DNA from: Streptomyces lydicus
GTDB taxonomy: Bacteria > Actinomycetota > Actinomycetes > Streptomycetales > Streptomycetaceae
NCBI RefSeq assembly: GCF_000717345.1
Contig: NZ_JNZA01000019.1
Span: 1-64,000 of the forward strand
DNA: 64,000 nt
Direction of reading: 5' to 3'
Below are positions 43,593 through 54,592 of the stretch, piece after piece. The number at the start of each line of letters is the position of its first letter. The first letter of the stretch is position 1. Both the position numbers and the translations under genes were made by a program. A model generated the notes under the pieces. It was not told where the DNA came from, did no database searches, and worked only from the letters and a program-made list of their open reading frames with translations.

Positions 43593-45274
43593 GTGATGCC
43601 TAGGGAACAGGCTGCCAGTCCGGCGCGGACCGTCATCCTGACCGTGGACGACGATCCGGGCGTCTCGCGTGCTGTCGCCCGCGATCTGCGGCGCCGCTAC
43701 GGTGAGTCGTACCGCATCGTACGTGCGGAGTCCGGTGCGTCCGCTCTTGCTGCCCTGCGTGAGCTGAAGCTGCGCGGCGCACCTGTCGCGGTGATCTTGG
43801 CCGACTACCGGATGCCGGAGATGAACGGCATCGAGTTCCTCGAGCAGGCCCTCGACATCCATCCCGACGCCCGACGGGTGCTGCTCACCGCGTACGCGGA
43901 CACCGACGCGGCCATCGACGCGATCAATGTCGTCGACCTCGACCACTACCTCCTCAAGCCCTGGGAGCCGCCCGAGGAGAAGCTGTACCCCGTTCTCGAC
44001 GATCTCCTGCTCGCCTGGCGGGCCACCGACCGCCGGCCCGTGACCGTCACCAAGGTCGTCGGACACCGCTGGTCGGCGCGTTCCTCGGCCGTACGCGAGT
44101 TCCTGGCCCGGAACCAGGTGCCCTACCGCTGGTACTCGTCCGAGGATCCCGAAGGCCGGCGGCTGCTGTGTGCCGCGGGCCAGGAGGGGCTGCGGCTCCC
44201 GCTGGTGATCGTCCCCGACGGCACAGCCCTCGTCGAACCCGAGGACCGGGAGCTCGCCACCCGGGTCGGCCTCGCGACGACGCCGGCAACCGACTTCTAC
44301 GACCTCGTCATCATCGGCGGTGGACCGGCCGGTTTGGGTGCGGCGGTCTACGGGGCCTCCGAGGGCCTGCGCACCGTCCTCGTGGAGCGGTCCGCAACCG
44401 GAGGGCAAGCGGGCCAGAGCTCACGCATCGAGAACTATCTCGGCTTTCCGGACGGAGTGTCCGGGGCGCAGCTCACCGACCGGGCCCGTCGTCAGGCGTC
44501 GAAGTTCGGTGCCGAGATACTGACCGCGAGCGAGGTCACCGGGCTGGAAATCAACGGCGCGTCGCGCATCGTCCGGTTCTCGGACGGCTCCGCCGTCGCC
44601 GCGCACTCCGTGATTCTGGCGACCGGCGTGTCGTACCGGCAACTGGATGCGCCCCATGTGTCCGAGCTGATCGGCTGCGGAGTGTTCTACGGCTCGGCCC
44701 TCACCGAAGCGGCCGCGTGCCAGGACCAGGACGTGTACATCGTCGGCGGCGCGAACTCCGCCGGTCAGGCCGCGATATACCTGGCCCGCAGCGCCAAGTC
44801 GGTCAGCGTATTGGTGCGCCAGCCGTCCTTGTCCGCTTCGATGTCGCACTACCTCGTCCAGCAGGTCGACGAGACGCCCACGATTTCCGTGCGCACCCAC
44901 ACGGTCGTCGACGCGGCCCACGGCTCAGGGCATCTGGAACAGATCACCGTCCGGGACACAGTGACCGGCCACACCGAACGCGTCGACGCCCAGTGGATGT
45001 TCGTCTTCATCGGCGCAGCCCCGCGGACCGACTGGCTGGAGGGCACAGTGCTCCGGGACTCCCGCGGGTTCATCCTGACCGGTCCCGACCTGACCGCGGA
45101 CGGGCACCCGCCGGCCGGCTGGGAGTTGGACCGGCCGCCCTACCACCTGGAAACCAACGTCCCCGGCGTGTTCGTGGCCGGCGACGCCCGCGCCGAGTCC
45201 GCCAAGCGGGTCGCTTCCGCAGTGGGCGAGGGAGCCATGGCCGTCATGCTCGTCCACCGATACCTGGAGCAGTC

Positions 45275-45278
<4 letters not shown>
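43593..45278 (+). CDS. Response regulator fused to thioredoxin-reductase-like flavoprotein
   Basis: 561-aa fusion. Residues about 12-130 are a receiver domain: acidic VDDDPG, phospho-Asp in VILADYRMPEMNG, Thr in LLTAYAD and Lys in LLKPWEPP. Residues about 155-230 look like a thioredoxin/glutaredoxin fold without a CxxC (VVGHRWSARSSAVREFLARN). Residues 240-561 are a thioredoxin reductase-like domain with LVIIGGGPAGLGAAVYGASE and VYIVGGANSAGQAAIYLA for FAD and NAD(P)H; where thioredoxin reductases have the CxxC, this reads GCGVFYGSAL, so the classical disulfide is missing. It overlaps the histidine kinase gene (ATGA). GTG 43593 or ATG 43596 may be the start. Confidence 0.9.
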
Positions 45279-46728
<1,450 letters not shown>

Positions 46729-46732
<4 letters not shown>

Positions 46733-47079
46733 GTTCCCCACCCGGAATCGACCCCTCGGTCCCACCCAGCGGAACCGGCTGCGCCGAATGCGACGCCAGT
46801 GGCGGCTGGTGGTTCCACCTGCGACGTTGCGCGCAGTGCGGCCACATCGGCTGTTGCGACGACTCGCCCGCCAAGCACGCGACGTCGCACGCCCGGGACA
46901 GCCGGCACCCGATGATCCGCAGCTTCGAGCCGGGCGAAACCTGGTTCTACGACTACGAGACCACGGAGATGTACGCCTCGGGCCCACCCCTGGCCCCGCC
47001 GGAGAGTCACCCGGTCGACCAGCCCACCCCTGGCCCTGCGGGGCGAGTCCCGAAGGACTGGGCTGAGCGTCTGGGATAG
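46729..47079 (+). CDS. UBP-type zinc finger protein
   Basis: 116-aa protein made of one UBP (ubiquitin-hydrolase-type) zinc finger. The ligand pattern is GCAECDASGG, RRCAQCGHIGCCDDS, then KHATSHARDSRHPM, with the aromatic cap WFYDYETTEMY. In eukaryotes the domain binds the free C-terminal Gly-Gly of ubiquitin; bacterial forms have no known partner to my knowledge. It is the third gene of the operon, overlapping the kinase stop (ATGA). The link to a receiver/flavoprotein and a kinase suggests a regulatory or adaptor role, which is inference. Confidence 0.88.
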
Positions 47080-47626
47080 GCAGATCGCCGAACGGGACGG
47101 CGGTGGCAAGGTCCGCGAGGAAACCCACCGGCTGCAACGTCTTCGGGCTGTTCCTGCAGACAGAGAAGGACCCGCCAATGTGGTGCTGGCGGTTCGTGAT
47201 GTCGTCCCTCGGCCTGTCGTCCGCGTCATTTGGCCTGCGCGGTGAGGGGCTGGCGTTGGAGTTGTTGTGCGACATCACGCCTCACGTAACACGCATGACT
47301 CCTCACGCATTGTGCATTGCAATGCAGTTATTCGAGGAGAATACTCAATACCCCGGCAGGGAAGACCCGGAAGTGCGCTGCGCGTGGACAGAGGTGCCTC
47401 GCGCAGCGCTTTGCGCAGCGTGCCATTGCCAGTGGTGACCCAAGTCGATGGGCCTTTCTCCGCTGTTGCTCTGCGCCGGGGACGGTCGTGCGCATCCCGG
47501 CACCACATCGGGGCACGACCGAAGCGGGCAGGGGGCTGTGGGCTCAATCGGAAGCCCTGTCCACAACACGTCGCGAGGCCAGTCCCCGTGACCGGGAACC
47601 GACCTCGAAATTGTCGTGTGAAGTTG
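47080..47626. other. Intergenic region with a long perfect palindrome
   Basis: No gene is supported. The stretch 47270-47350 is low in GC for this genome and holds the 14-bp palindrome at 47313-47326 followed by a ribosome-site-like GAGGAGA with no start codon at the correct distance. Confidence 0.4.
47313..47326. promoter_or_regulatory. 14-bp perfect palindrome, possible operator
   Basis: TGCATTGCAATGCA is its own reverse complement and sits in an AT-rich pocket. CACGCAT also occurs twice just upstream (47292-47309 region). A dimeric regulator could bind here, but the controlled gene is unclear because no credible gene begins nearby. Confidence 0.4.
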
Positions 47627-47815
47627 TCAGAAACGGCCTCCTCCACCGAATCCATATCCGCCGCCGAAGCCACGTCCACGGCCGTAGCCGCGTCCCCGAC
47701 CAAAGCCACGTCCACGGCCGTAGCCGCCTCCGCGTCCATAGCCGCGTCCACCGTCGTCGTCATCCCAACCACAGCAGCCGTGCCCACGCCTGAAGGGGAG
47801 TATGCGGAAACTCAT
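47627..47815 (-). CDS. Small Gly/Arg/Tyr/Phe-repeat protein (YGRGRGF repeats)
   Basis: 62-aa protein. After MSFRILPFRRGHGCCGWDDD the whole remainder is built from GYGRGGGYGRGRGFGRGRGY-type repeats, ending GGGYGFGGGGRF. Nearly every repeat residue is Gly, Arg, Tyr or Phe, the composition of eukaryotic RGG/YG domains that bind RNA or phase-separate. ATG at 47815 has an outstanding AAGGAGG ribosome site seven bases upstream, which selects this start over the longer open frame. It is a single gene with a 60-bp 5' leader containing palindromes. I do not recognise the family, and a function cannot be named. Confidence 0.7.
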   Translation of the reverse strand: MSFRILPFRRGHGCCGWDDDDGGRGYGRGGGYGRGRGFGRGRGYGRGRGFGGGYGFGGGGRF

Positions 47816-47869
47816 TGTCCGCCTCCTTGGTTTGACACGGTCCAGCCTTCTCCAGCAGGACCACTTCCA

Positions 47870-47884
47870 CGCTACGCCGTAGCG
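47870..47884. promoter_or_regulatory. Perfect inverted repeat upstream of the small repeat protein
   Basis: CGCTACG and CGTAGCG separated by one base, about 55 bp upstream of the start codon at 47815. The location suits an operator overlapping the core promoter. Confidence 0.5.
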
Positions 47885-47907
47885 CGTCGAAATCAAACGC
47901 AAAGAGG

Positions 47908-47938
47908 GTGAAAATTCACGTAAATTCGGGTGTTTACG
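47908..47938. promoter_or_regulatory. Two adjoining AT-rich inverted repeats
   Basis: GTGAA-AA-TTCAC (47908-47919) is directly followed by CGTAAA (47919-47924) and TTTACG (47933-47938). This AT-rich stretch is rare in the window and lies about 95-125 bp upstream of the small repeat protein. Confidence 0.45.
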
Positions 47939-48383
47939 TCTGCGCAAAGTGGCTACCGGTTGCTCTCTGTATTCCCGCTCCCTCCCCTGGGCGCAACAGG
48001 CTCAGGCGCAATAAACCCACCCTGCACGTCTGTCGAAGGCCGGACGTGACAACGGTCAAAGTAATAGCAGCCTGAGGCAGGCATAGGAGGGTCGGAACGA
48101 ACACCGGATGGGATCCCTGCCACGGCTGGAAACGGCCAGGCGACAAAGACGCTCGCTCGGGCTTCTGTAGGACACTGGAGGTGCGTGGGACGTCGTGGTC
48201 CGCGCCCCTCGATCCGGGAGGCCGAAGCGGAAGGCCGCAACCTATCCGTCGGTGGTCCTCGGCTTCGCGTTCATGGATGCCGCGATACCTAGCGCGAGCT
48301 GACCTAGCAGGGCGGCTCACCCCGACGGGGCGATTGCAGGGGCCCCGAAGCAGGAGAGGCGGGAGCAAAGGGAGGGTGCTGCG

Positions 48384-50207
48384 ATGTCTGGAGCACCGGC
48401 ACAGCACGAGTCCGTCCGTTATCTGCCGATCGCTGAGCACGGCTTGATCGGGAATCTGCGCACGGTGGCGCTGGTGGGTACCAACGGGGCCATCGACTGG
48501 TATTGCTGTCCCTCTTTCGACTCCCCGAGTGTTTTCGCGGCCATCCTGGACGCGGACCGGGGCGGGGCGTTCGCGCTGGCTCCCACCGTGCCGGCCAGCA
48601 CCAAACAGTTCTACTTCCCGGACACCAATGTGCTGATCACCCGCTTCTTCACCGAGGACGGGCTGGGGGAGATCCAGGACTTCATGCCCGTGGCGGACTC
48701 CGGCGCATCCGACCGCGACCGGCTCATCCGGCGGGTGGTGTGCGTTCGCGGAACAATCCCGTTCCAGGCTCGGGTGACCCCCCGGTTCGGCTACGGCGCC
48801 CACCCGCACACCGTACGGATGCTGGACCGGGCCGCCTTGTTCGCCTCCGAGGAGTTGTCGCTGATGCTGACCGCGACGGTGCCGCTGGAGCGAGAGGAAA
48901 AGGACGTGGGGGCGGAATTCGAACTCTCCCAGGGCGACATGGTGGTGTTCGCCCTGGAGCAGGTCAGCAGCGAGGCTCTGCCGCCCCGCTGCCCGCTCGC
49001 CGAGGCCGAGCGGGAGTTCGCCGCCACGGTCGCGTTCTGGCGGCGCTGGCTGCAACAGTCCCGCTACCGCGGCCGATGGCGGGAGATGGTGCACCGCTCC
49101 GCGCTCACCCTCAAGCTGCTCACCTACGCCCCCACCGGCGCGATCGTGGCAGCCCCCACCACCAGCCTGCCCGAGCAGCTCGGCGGCGGCCGCAACTGGG
49201 ACTACCGCTACGTGTGGGTGCGCGACGCCGCGTTCGCCGTCTATGCCCTGCTCAGGCTCGGCTTCACCGAGGAGACCGAGGCGTTCATGGGCTTCCTCAC
49301 CCGGCACACCGAACGGCGCGGCAACGGACCGTCCGGCCCGTTGCAGGTCATGTACGGCATCGACGGTCGCACCGAGTTGCCCGAACGCGAGCTGTCCCAC
49401 CTGGAGGGTTACCAGGGCTCGGCGCCCGTGCGGGTCGGCAACGGCGCGGCCACCCAGTTGCAGCTCGACATCTACGGCGCCCTGCTCGACTCCGTCTATC
49501 TGTATGACATGTGGTGCCGGCCCATCTCCAGTGGCCACTGGCGCGCGGTGTGCGCACTGGTGGACTGGGTCTGTGAGAGCTGGGACCAGCCGGACGAGGG
49601 TGTGTGGGAGACCCGTGGCGGGCGCAAGAAGTTCCTCTACTCCCGCCTCATGTGCTGGGTGGCCATCGATCGCGCCATCCGCATAGCCCAGCACCGCAGC
49701 CTGCCCGCCGAGCTCGACCGCTGGGGGCCTGTCCGGGACGCGATCTACTTGCGGATCATGGACAAGGGCTGGTCACCCACCCGGCAGGCATTCGTCCAGC
49801 ACGAGGACGGCGATGTGCTGGACGCCGCGGTGCTGATGATGCCGCTGACCAAGTTCGTCTCCCCCAGCGATCCCGTGTGGCTGTCCACCCTTGACGCCCT
49901 TGGCCGCGAACTGGTCTCTGACTCCCTGGTCTGGCGCTACGACCCCAAGGCCAGCCCGGACGGTCTGGAAGGCGAGGAGGGCACCTTCTCCATCTGTTCC
50001 TTCTGGTACGTCGAGGCCCTCACGCGCGCCGGGCGCCTGAACGAAGCTCGGCTGGCCTTCGAGAAGATGCTCACGTACGCCAACCACCTCGGCCTGTACG
50101 CGGAAGAGATCAGCCACACCGGAGAGCAACAGGGCAATTTCCCCCAGGCTTTCACCCACCTTGCCCTGATCAGCGCCGCCTTCAATCTCGACCGCGCCCT
50201 GGGGTGA
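48384..50207 (+). CDS. Glycoside hydrolase family 15 (glucoamylase/trehalase-like)
   Basis: 607-aa cytoplasmic GH15 enzyme. The N-terminal beta-sandwich (about 1-215) starts YLPIAEHGLIGNLRTVALVG and IDWYCCPSFDSPSVFA; the (alpha/alpha)6 barrel follows with GGRNWDYRYVWVRDAAF, the catalytic-acid region QPDEGVWETRGG near residue 400 and the catalytic-base region EEGTFSICSFWYVEAL near 530. Actinobacterial members include trehalases and alpha-glucosidases; no signal peptide is visible, so it probably acts on an internal alpha-glucoside such as trehalose. ATG 48384 has GGGAGGG upstream. Confidence 0.9.
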   Translation: MSGAPAQHESVRYLPIAEHGLIGNLRTVALVGTNGAIDWYCCPSFDSPSVFAAILDADRGGAFALAPTVPASTKQFYFPDTNVLITRFFTEDGLGEIQDFMPVADSGASDRDRLIRRVVCVRGTIPFQARVTPRFGYGAHPHTVRMLDRAALFASEELSLMLTATVPLEREEKDVGAEFELSQGDMVVFALEQVSSEALPPRCPLAEAEREFAATVAFWRRWLQQSRYRGRWREMVHRSALTLKLLTYAPTGAIVAAPTTSLPEQLGGGRNWDYRYVWVRDAAFAVYALLRLGFTEETEAFMGFLTRHTERRGNGPSGPLQVMYGIDGRTELPERELSHLEGYQGSAPVRVGNGAATQLQLDIYGALLDSVYLYDMWCRPISSGHWRAVCALVDWVCESWDQPDEGVWETRGGRKKFLYSRLMCWVAIDRAIRIAQHRSLPAELDRWGPVRDAIYLRIMDKGWSPTRQAFVQHEDGDVLDAAVLMMPLTKFVSPSDPVWLSTLDALGRELVSDSLVWRYDPKASPDGLEGEEGTFSICSFWYVEALTRAGRLNEARLAFEKMLTYANHLGLYAEEISHTGEQQGNFPQAFTHLALISAAFNLDRALG

Positions 50208-50321
50208 CCTCCCCCGCTCCGCGGTCTGCAAGAACCTGACGATGCGGCAGCTCGGCCCGCTGTACGGCTTCCCGCCCCACCGTCGTACCTGGCGAACCTG
50301 GGCTGGCAGATCCTGCTCACC

Positions 50322-50876
50322 ATGGGCCTGGCCACCACCGCCCTGGGCGTCATCGCTCTGGTCCGGCCGGACGCAACGCTGCGGGTGCTCGGCGTGCTCT
50401 TCGGCGTCTATCTGCCGGCAACGGGCGTTTTCGAGCTGGCCGGCGCCTTCGGCACGCACGTGCCCCGGCATCTTCGGGTGCTGCATTTCCTCACAGGCGC
50501 GTTCTCCATCCTGCTGGGGTTGATCTGCTTCCGGGGCGCCCTGGAGTCGATCCTGGTGCTCGCCCTGTGGATCGGCTTCAGCTGGCTGCTGCGCGGCACC
50601 ATGGAGACGGCCACTGCGGCCTCCGCCCAGGACATGCCGGCCCGAGGCTGGCACGTGGCCTTCGGGATCATCAGTGCTCTGGCGGGCATCGTGCTCATCG
50701 TCTCGCCGTTCGCCTCGATCGCGGCACTCCTGCTGGTGGTGGGCATCATGGCCATCGTCGTGGGGCTGACCGAGGTGGGCCGGGCCCTCATGATGCGCGT
50801 CGAAGTCGGCCGTCTTGCTCCGGCCCCCGCCCACCAGCGACGCCCCCTGTTCCACCGTCCACACCCGCAGCACTGA
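50322..50876 (+). CDS. HdeD family membrane protein, N-terminus probably frameshifted
   Basis: 184 aa from the first ATG in this frame, with about six short membrane helices and the HdeD-like start of each (LGVIALVRPDATLRVLGVLF, AFSILLGLICFRG, LAGIVLIVSPFASIAALLLV). The family usually has about 25 residues before the first helix. The expected part exists but in two frames: MRQLGPLYGFPP from ATG 50242, then PSYLANLGWQILLTMG in the frame of this CDS. A single-base slip near 50275-50290 would give a full protein of about 210 aa. In E. coli HdeD has a role in acid stress; role here unknown. Confidence 0.75.
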   Translation: MGLATTALGVIALVRPDATLRVLGVLFGVYLPATGVFELAGAFGTHVPRHLRVLHFLTGAFSILLGLICFRGALESILVLALWIGFSWLLRGTMETATAASAQDMPARGWHVAFGIISALAGIVLIVSPFASIAALLLVVGIMAIVVGLTEVGRALMMRVEVGRLAPAPAHQRRPLFHRPHPQH

Positions 50877-50998
50877 TCGATCGCCCCGCCGCCCGCTCGG
50901 TACCCTCCCCGGATCACCGGATCACCGCCGCCCACCACGATCGCGAGTGATCCCGCACCTGTCCGGGGACGTCCGCGCCGTGCCCGGTTCGGCTTCGG

Positions 50999-51991
50999 TC
51001 AGCCGGGAGGACGGCCGTGAACCGTTCGCCCTACAGCCGAGGCCACCCGCCGGATGGCGCCCCAGCCTGGCGGCCGCCCGGCGTGCGCGACGCTGGGCCG
51101 ATGGCGGGGAACCCGCACCCGTAGCGTCCCTGGGCTGATCCGGCACCGCACGGGAGTCGGCAGGGTGACGGCTTCACCGTCCAGCCCGACGGGGACGACC
51201 GGGACGTCGGCATCGACGACAACCTCCTCAGAGGTGGCCAGATTGGTCAGGCCGTGCGTCTGCCCACCTCGCAGCCGGGCGACCGTCTCAGCGGGCGTCT
51301 CGGCCCTGGCGGCCAGTACCCCGAGGAGCCCGGAGTCGAGCTGCGTACGCCTGCCGAGTCCGGCCGGGTCATCGACCTGGTAGGGGTTGTTGCTCACCAG
51401 CACGGCATCCGGCCGGTCCACAGTGAGCAGCCCTGCGCGTACCACCAGCTCTGGGCCCGCGTGGCGAGCCAGGAATTCCGGGAGGATCCGCACCACGGTG
51501 CCGATCTTGTCGTCCCGATAGGCCGGGTCCTGCACCAGGGCGGCATACGCTCCGAACGACACGTTGTTGACGAACGCCCGCTCGCCTGCGTACCCGAGAT
51601 CCACACGCAGCTCGACGCCGTCCGTGAGGGCCTCCAGCGCGGCCGAAGGGTCTTCACGGTCCAGGCCGAGGTCCATCGCGAAGTGGTTGCGGGTACCGGC
51701 CGGGACGACCAGGAAGGGGACACCGCTCTGCGCAGCCACCCCAGCGACCACTGCCTGCGTGCCGTCTCCGCCGGCCACTCCCAGCAGGTCCGCACCGTCA
51801 TCCACTGCGCGTCGGGCGACAGCCACCAGATCCCGGGGCCGGGAAGGATCAAGCAGGAGGACCTGGGCCCCCAACTCACGGGCTCTTTCCGCGATGCGGA
51901 AGCGGCTCGCCTTCCCTCCTCCCGAACGGGGATTCACAATGAGATACGGCCGCCGTGCAGCGGCCACCGGTCGGAACGCGTTCTCGGTCAT
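50999..51991 (-). CDS. Diacylglycerol kinase-like lipid kinase
   Basis: 330-aa member of the DAGK/YegS-type lipid kinase family. ATP-binding and catalytic motifs: YLIVNPRSGGGKASR at the start, GVAGGDGTQAVVAGVA near residue 75 (GGDGT) and VPAGTRNHFAMDLGLD. It should phosphorylate a membrane lipid alcohol such as diacylglycerol. ATG at 51991 gives the family N-terminus; the frame extends further upstream without conservation. The C-terminal tail after about residue 290 is basic and variable. It stands alone in its strand, with a 202-bp gap to the next minus-strand gene. Confidence 0.87.
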   Translation of the reverse strand: MTENAFRPVAAARRPYLIVNPRSGGGKASRFRIAERARELGAQVLLLDPSRPRDLVAVARRAVDDGADLLGVAGGDGTQAVVAGVAAQSGVPFLVVPAGTRNHFAMDLGLDREDPSAALEALTDGVELRVDLGYAGERAFVNNVSFGAYAALVQDPAYRDDKIGTVVRILPEFLARHAGPELVVRAGLLTVDRPDAVLVSNNPYQVDDPAGLGRRTQLDSGLLGVLAARAETPAETVARLRGGQTHGLTNLATSEEVVVDADVPVVPVGLDGEAVTLPTPVRCRISPGTLRVRVPRHRPSVAHAGRPPGWGAIRRVASAVGRTVHGRPPG

Positions 51992-52193
51992 GGCAACCGC
52001 CAGCAGGCCGCGTTCATCAGCCCGGTGCCCGTCACAGTCGCAGGCGCCGGCACAACTGCTGTTACTACGCCCGCTGCTGACTGTGCCCTCGGCCACCGGC
52101 CCGGTCCAGCGATCGCACCGGTCACCGTCTCCATGACGTTTCCTCCGACAGTTACGGCCTGCGGCACCGGCCCGGTCACGTTGAGGGCGGTAC

Positions 52194-53240
52194 TCACGGG
52201 TGGGGGGTGATGACGGCGCGTCCTTGGATCTTGCCGTCGTGCAGGAGCCGGTATGCCTCGTTGGCGCGTTCCAAGGGGAAGTGCTCGACCAGCATCTTGA
52301 TCTTTTGCTGCTGGGCGAGAGTGATCATTTCCATCAGTTCGGGAAGGGAGCCCCAGTAGGGCGAGGCGACCGAGCACTCGTGCGGCGGGCTCGCGAAGTT
52401 GACGGGCAGGACTCCGCCGCCGAGACCCACGATGGTCAGGTGGCCAAGCATCCTGGCCACCTGAGCAGCCATCCGCAGGGTCGGATCTATGCCGACCATG
52501 TCGAGCACGAGCTGAGCGCCCTGTTGTCCGGTCATGTCCTTGATGCGTGTGACCGCCTCCTCGCCCGAGAGCAGAGCCTCGTCCGCACCCATGCGCTGAG
52601 CGGTTTCCAACTTGCCGGCATCGGTGTCCACGGCGACGACGGTGGTCGCCGCGCTGAGCGCTCGGACCATCTGGATGGCCATCTGGCCCAGCCCGCCCAC
52701 CCCGATCACCACCGCGGTCGAGCCCGGCCCCAGCAGGTGGACCGATCGCTTGACGGCGTGATAGCTGGTCAGTCCCGCGTCGCTGAGCGGGGCAGCTTGG
52801 CGGGGGTCGAGATTGCCCAGTGGAATCAGGAATCGCGCCGCCGGGACCCTCAGGTACTCGGCCATTCCGCCGTCGTGACCGCCACTCAGGCCCCCACCCT
52901 GACCACTGGCCTTCTGGCAGTAATTCTCCCGGCCCTCCCGGCAGTTGACGCACGTCCCACAGCCCCAGGGACCGTAGACCATCACAGGGTCTCCGGGCGC
53001 GAACCCAGTGACCCCCGGCCCCAGGCTCTCCACCCATCCCGCGTTCTCATGGCCGAGCGTGAAGGGTAGTTCTGTGGCGAACCCTGGTGGTGGTCCGGGT
53101 GCCTCCATGATGTGCAGATCTGAGTGGCACGCCCCGGCGCCCCCGACCTTCACCAGGACCTGTCCCGGCCCGGGCTCGGGCACCGGCACCTCGCGCAGCT
53201 CGGGCGGTTGCTGCCATCCGACGAGTTGAAAAGCCTGCAT
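52194..53240 (-). CDS. Zinc-dependent alcohol dehydrogenase (cassette 2)
   Basis: 348-aa medium-chain NAD(P)-dependent alcohol dehydrogenase. Catalytic zinc ligands are in GACHSDLHI and GHENAGWVE, the structural-zinc cysteines in CGTCVNCREGRENYC, and the cofactor motif is VVIGVGGLGQMAIQM near residue 175. It follows the P450 gene by 23 bp on the same strand and closes the ferredoxin, reductase, P450 operon, so it likely oxidises the alcohol formed by the P450. Cassette 1 has no such gene. Substrate unknown. Confidence 0.92.
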   Translation of the reverse strand: MQAFQLVGWQQPPELREVPVPEPGPGQVLVKVGGAGACHSDLHIMEAPGPPPGFATELPFTLGHENAGWVESLGPGVTGFAPGDPVMVYGPWGCGTCVNCREGRENYCQKASGQGGGLSGGHDGGMAEYLRVPAARFLIPLGNLDPRQAAPLSDAGLTSYHAVKRSVHLLGPGSTAVVIGVGGLGQMAIQMVRALSAATTVVAVDTDAGKLETAQRMGADEALLSGEEAVTRIKDMTGQQGAQLVLDMVGIDPTLRMAAQVARMLGHLTIVGLGGGVLPVNFASPPHECSVASPYWGSLPELMEMITLAQQQKIKMLVEHFPLERANEAYRLLHDGKIQGRAVITPHP

Positions 53241-53263
53241 GGCGATCCCTTACGCACGCTGGT

Positions 53264-54532
53264 TCAGTCGCGGATCCCGTCGATGTCGACCAGGACGTGG
53301 CGCGGGCCACGGAAAATCTGGTTGTGGCGGTACGGCGGTGGGTCCTCCACGAGCCGGGGATTCTCCACCCGGCGGACGAACTCACCGACCGCGACCTGGA
53401 CCTCGAGCCGCGCGAGCGGAGCGCCGAAGCAGAAGTGGATGCCCTGGCTGAATCCGAGGTGCTGGTTGTCCCGGCGTTCGAGGTCGAGCTCGTCAGGGTT
53501 GACGAACCGCTTCGGGTCGCGGTTCGCCGAGCCGTATGCCAAGAAGATCGGCGCGCCCTTCGGGATGGTGGTGCCTGCGATGTCGATGTCTTCCACGGCG
53601 GAGCGGGTGTGCCAGAACTGGACCGACGACTCGAAGCGCAGCAACTCCTCGACCCCGGGCACGATCAGCTCGGGCCGGCGGCGCAGCTTCTCGAGCGCCT
53701 CGGGGTGCCGCAGCAGGGTGAGCACGCTGTGGGCGATGAGATTGACCGTGGTTTCGTGCCCGGCGAAGATCAGGAGCAGGGCGTTGCTCGCGAGCACGCC
53801 CTTGGACATCCGTCCCTCCGGGCCGTCGTCGTTCACCATCGCCGAGAGCATGCCCGGGCCGGGCTGCTGGGCGTACCGGTCGAGCAACTCAGCTGCGAAC
53901 TGCCCGAACTCCTGCACGGCCTGCCGCCCCCCGGCCTGTCGGCTCTGGATCTCTTCGGAGGCGGCCTCGGGGCCGAAGTCCAAAGCATCCAGGGCCGTCT
54001 CGATCCAGCTGTGGAAGCGCGGCTCGTCTTCCAGTGGCACGCCCAGGATTTTGCAGATCACGGTCACCGGCAGGGGGTAGGCGAACTCGTCGACGGCATC
54101 GATCCGGGTCTTGCCCTGCATGCTGTCCAGGAGGCCGTCCACGATGCGGCGGATCTCGGGCTCCAGGTCGGAGATCAGGTGAGGTGACTGGGGAGGGCCG
54201 ACGAAGTGCGGCGTCATCATCCGGCGATCTCGATCGTGCTCGGGCGGGTCGCAGGTGATGATGGTCGGCTCGGTCAGCGCCTCCCTGATCGGCTCGGCCA
54301 CCGGCTCCGCGGAGCCTTCGTCCTGGGCCGCGACCGGGACGGGACACTTTCTTGGATCCGAACTGACCCGGGGGTCGTGGAGCAGCGCGACGACCTCCCG
54401 GTAGGTGCTGACGACATAGGTTCCATCCGGCTGCCTCGCCACCGGTGTCTTGCGCAGTTCCTCGTAGAAGGGGTACGGATTGGCGCGGTTGGCGTAGCGG
54501 AGGGCCTGCTGCCAGGGGGTTTCCTCGACCAC
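53264..54532 (-). CDS. Cytochrome P450 (cassette 2)
   Basis: 422-aa soluble P450. I-helix [18 protein letters not shown], ExxR region EELLRFESSVQFWHT and heme loop [15 protein letters not shown] with the cysteine at about residue 368. It shares with the cassette 1 P450 the opening ANRANPYPFYEELRKTPV. GTG at 54532 is selected by GGAGGGG six bases upstream; the longer frame from 54580 adds 16 non-conserved residues. It follows the reductase gene by 60 bp. The CYP family number needs a search. Confidence 0.93.
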   Translation of the reverse strand: MVEETPWQQALRYANRANPYPFYEELRKTPVARQPDGTYVVSTYREVVALLHDPRVSSDPRKCPVPVAAQDEGSAEPVAEPIREALTEPTIITCDPPEHDRDRRMMTPHFVGPPQSPHLISDLEPEIRRIVDGLLDSMQGKTRIDAVDEFAYPLPVTVICKILGVPLEDEPRFHSWIETALDALDFGPEAASEEIQSRQAGGRQAVQEFGQFAAELLDRYAQQPGPGMLSAMVNDDGPEGRMSKGVLASNALLLIFAGHETTVNLIAHSVLTLLRHPEALEKLRRRPELIVPGVEELLRFESSVQFWHTRSAVEDIDIAGTTIPKGAPIFLAYGSANRDPKRFVNPDELDLERRDNQHLGFSQGIHFCFGAPLARLEVQVAVGEFVRRVENPRLVEDPPPYRHNQIFRGPRHVLVDIDGIRD

Positions 54533-54592
54533 GAGGCTCCCCTCCTTCTTCCTGTCGATGCGGTCCGCTTGCACGCCCATCCGGCGGGCGCG

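Larger units (their letters stand above)
47816..48383. other. Intergenic region with palindromic upstream elements
   Basis: Between the divergent small repeat protein and the GH15 gene. Its left 125 bp is AT-rich and holds the palindromes at 47870-47884 and 47908-47938. The remainder shows no gene; GGGAGGG at the right end is the ribosome site of the GH15 gene. Confidence 0.4.

Noticed and set aside
47934..49694. 586-codon minus-strand open frame opposite the GH15 gene
   Set aside because: Shadow of the GH15 gene; it also crosses the divergent intergenic region and has no motif.
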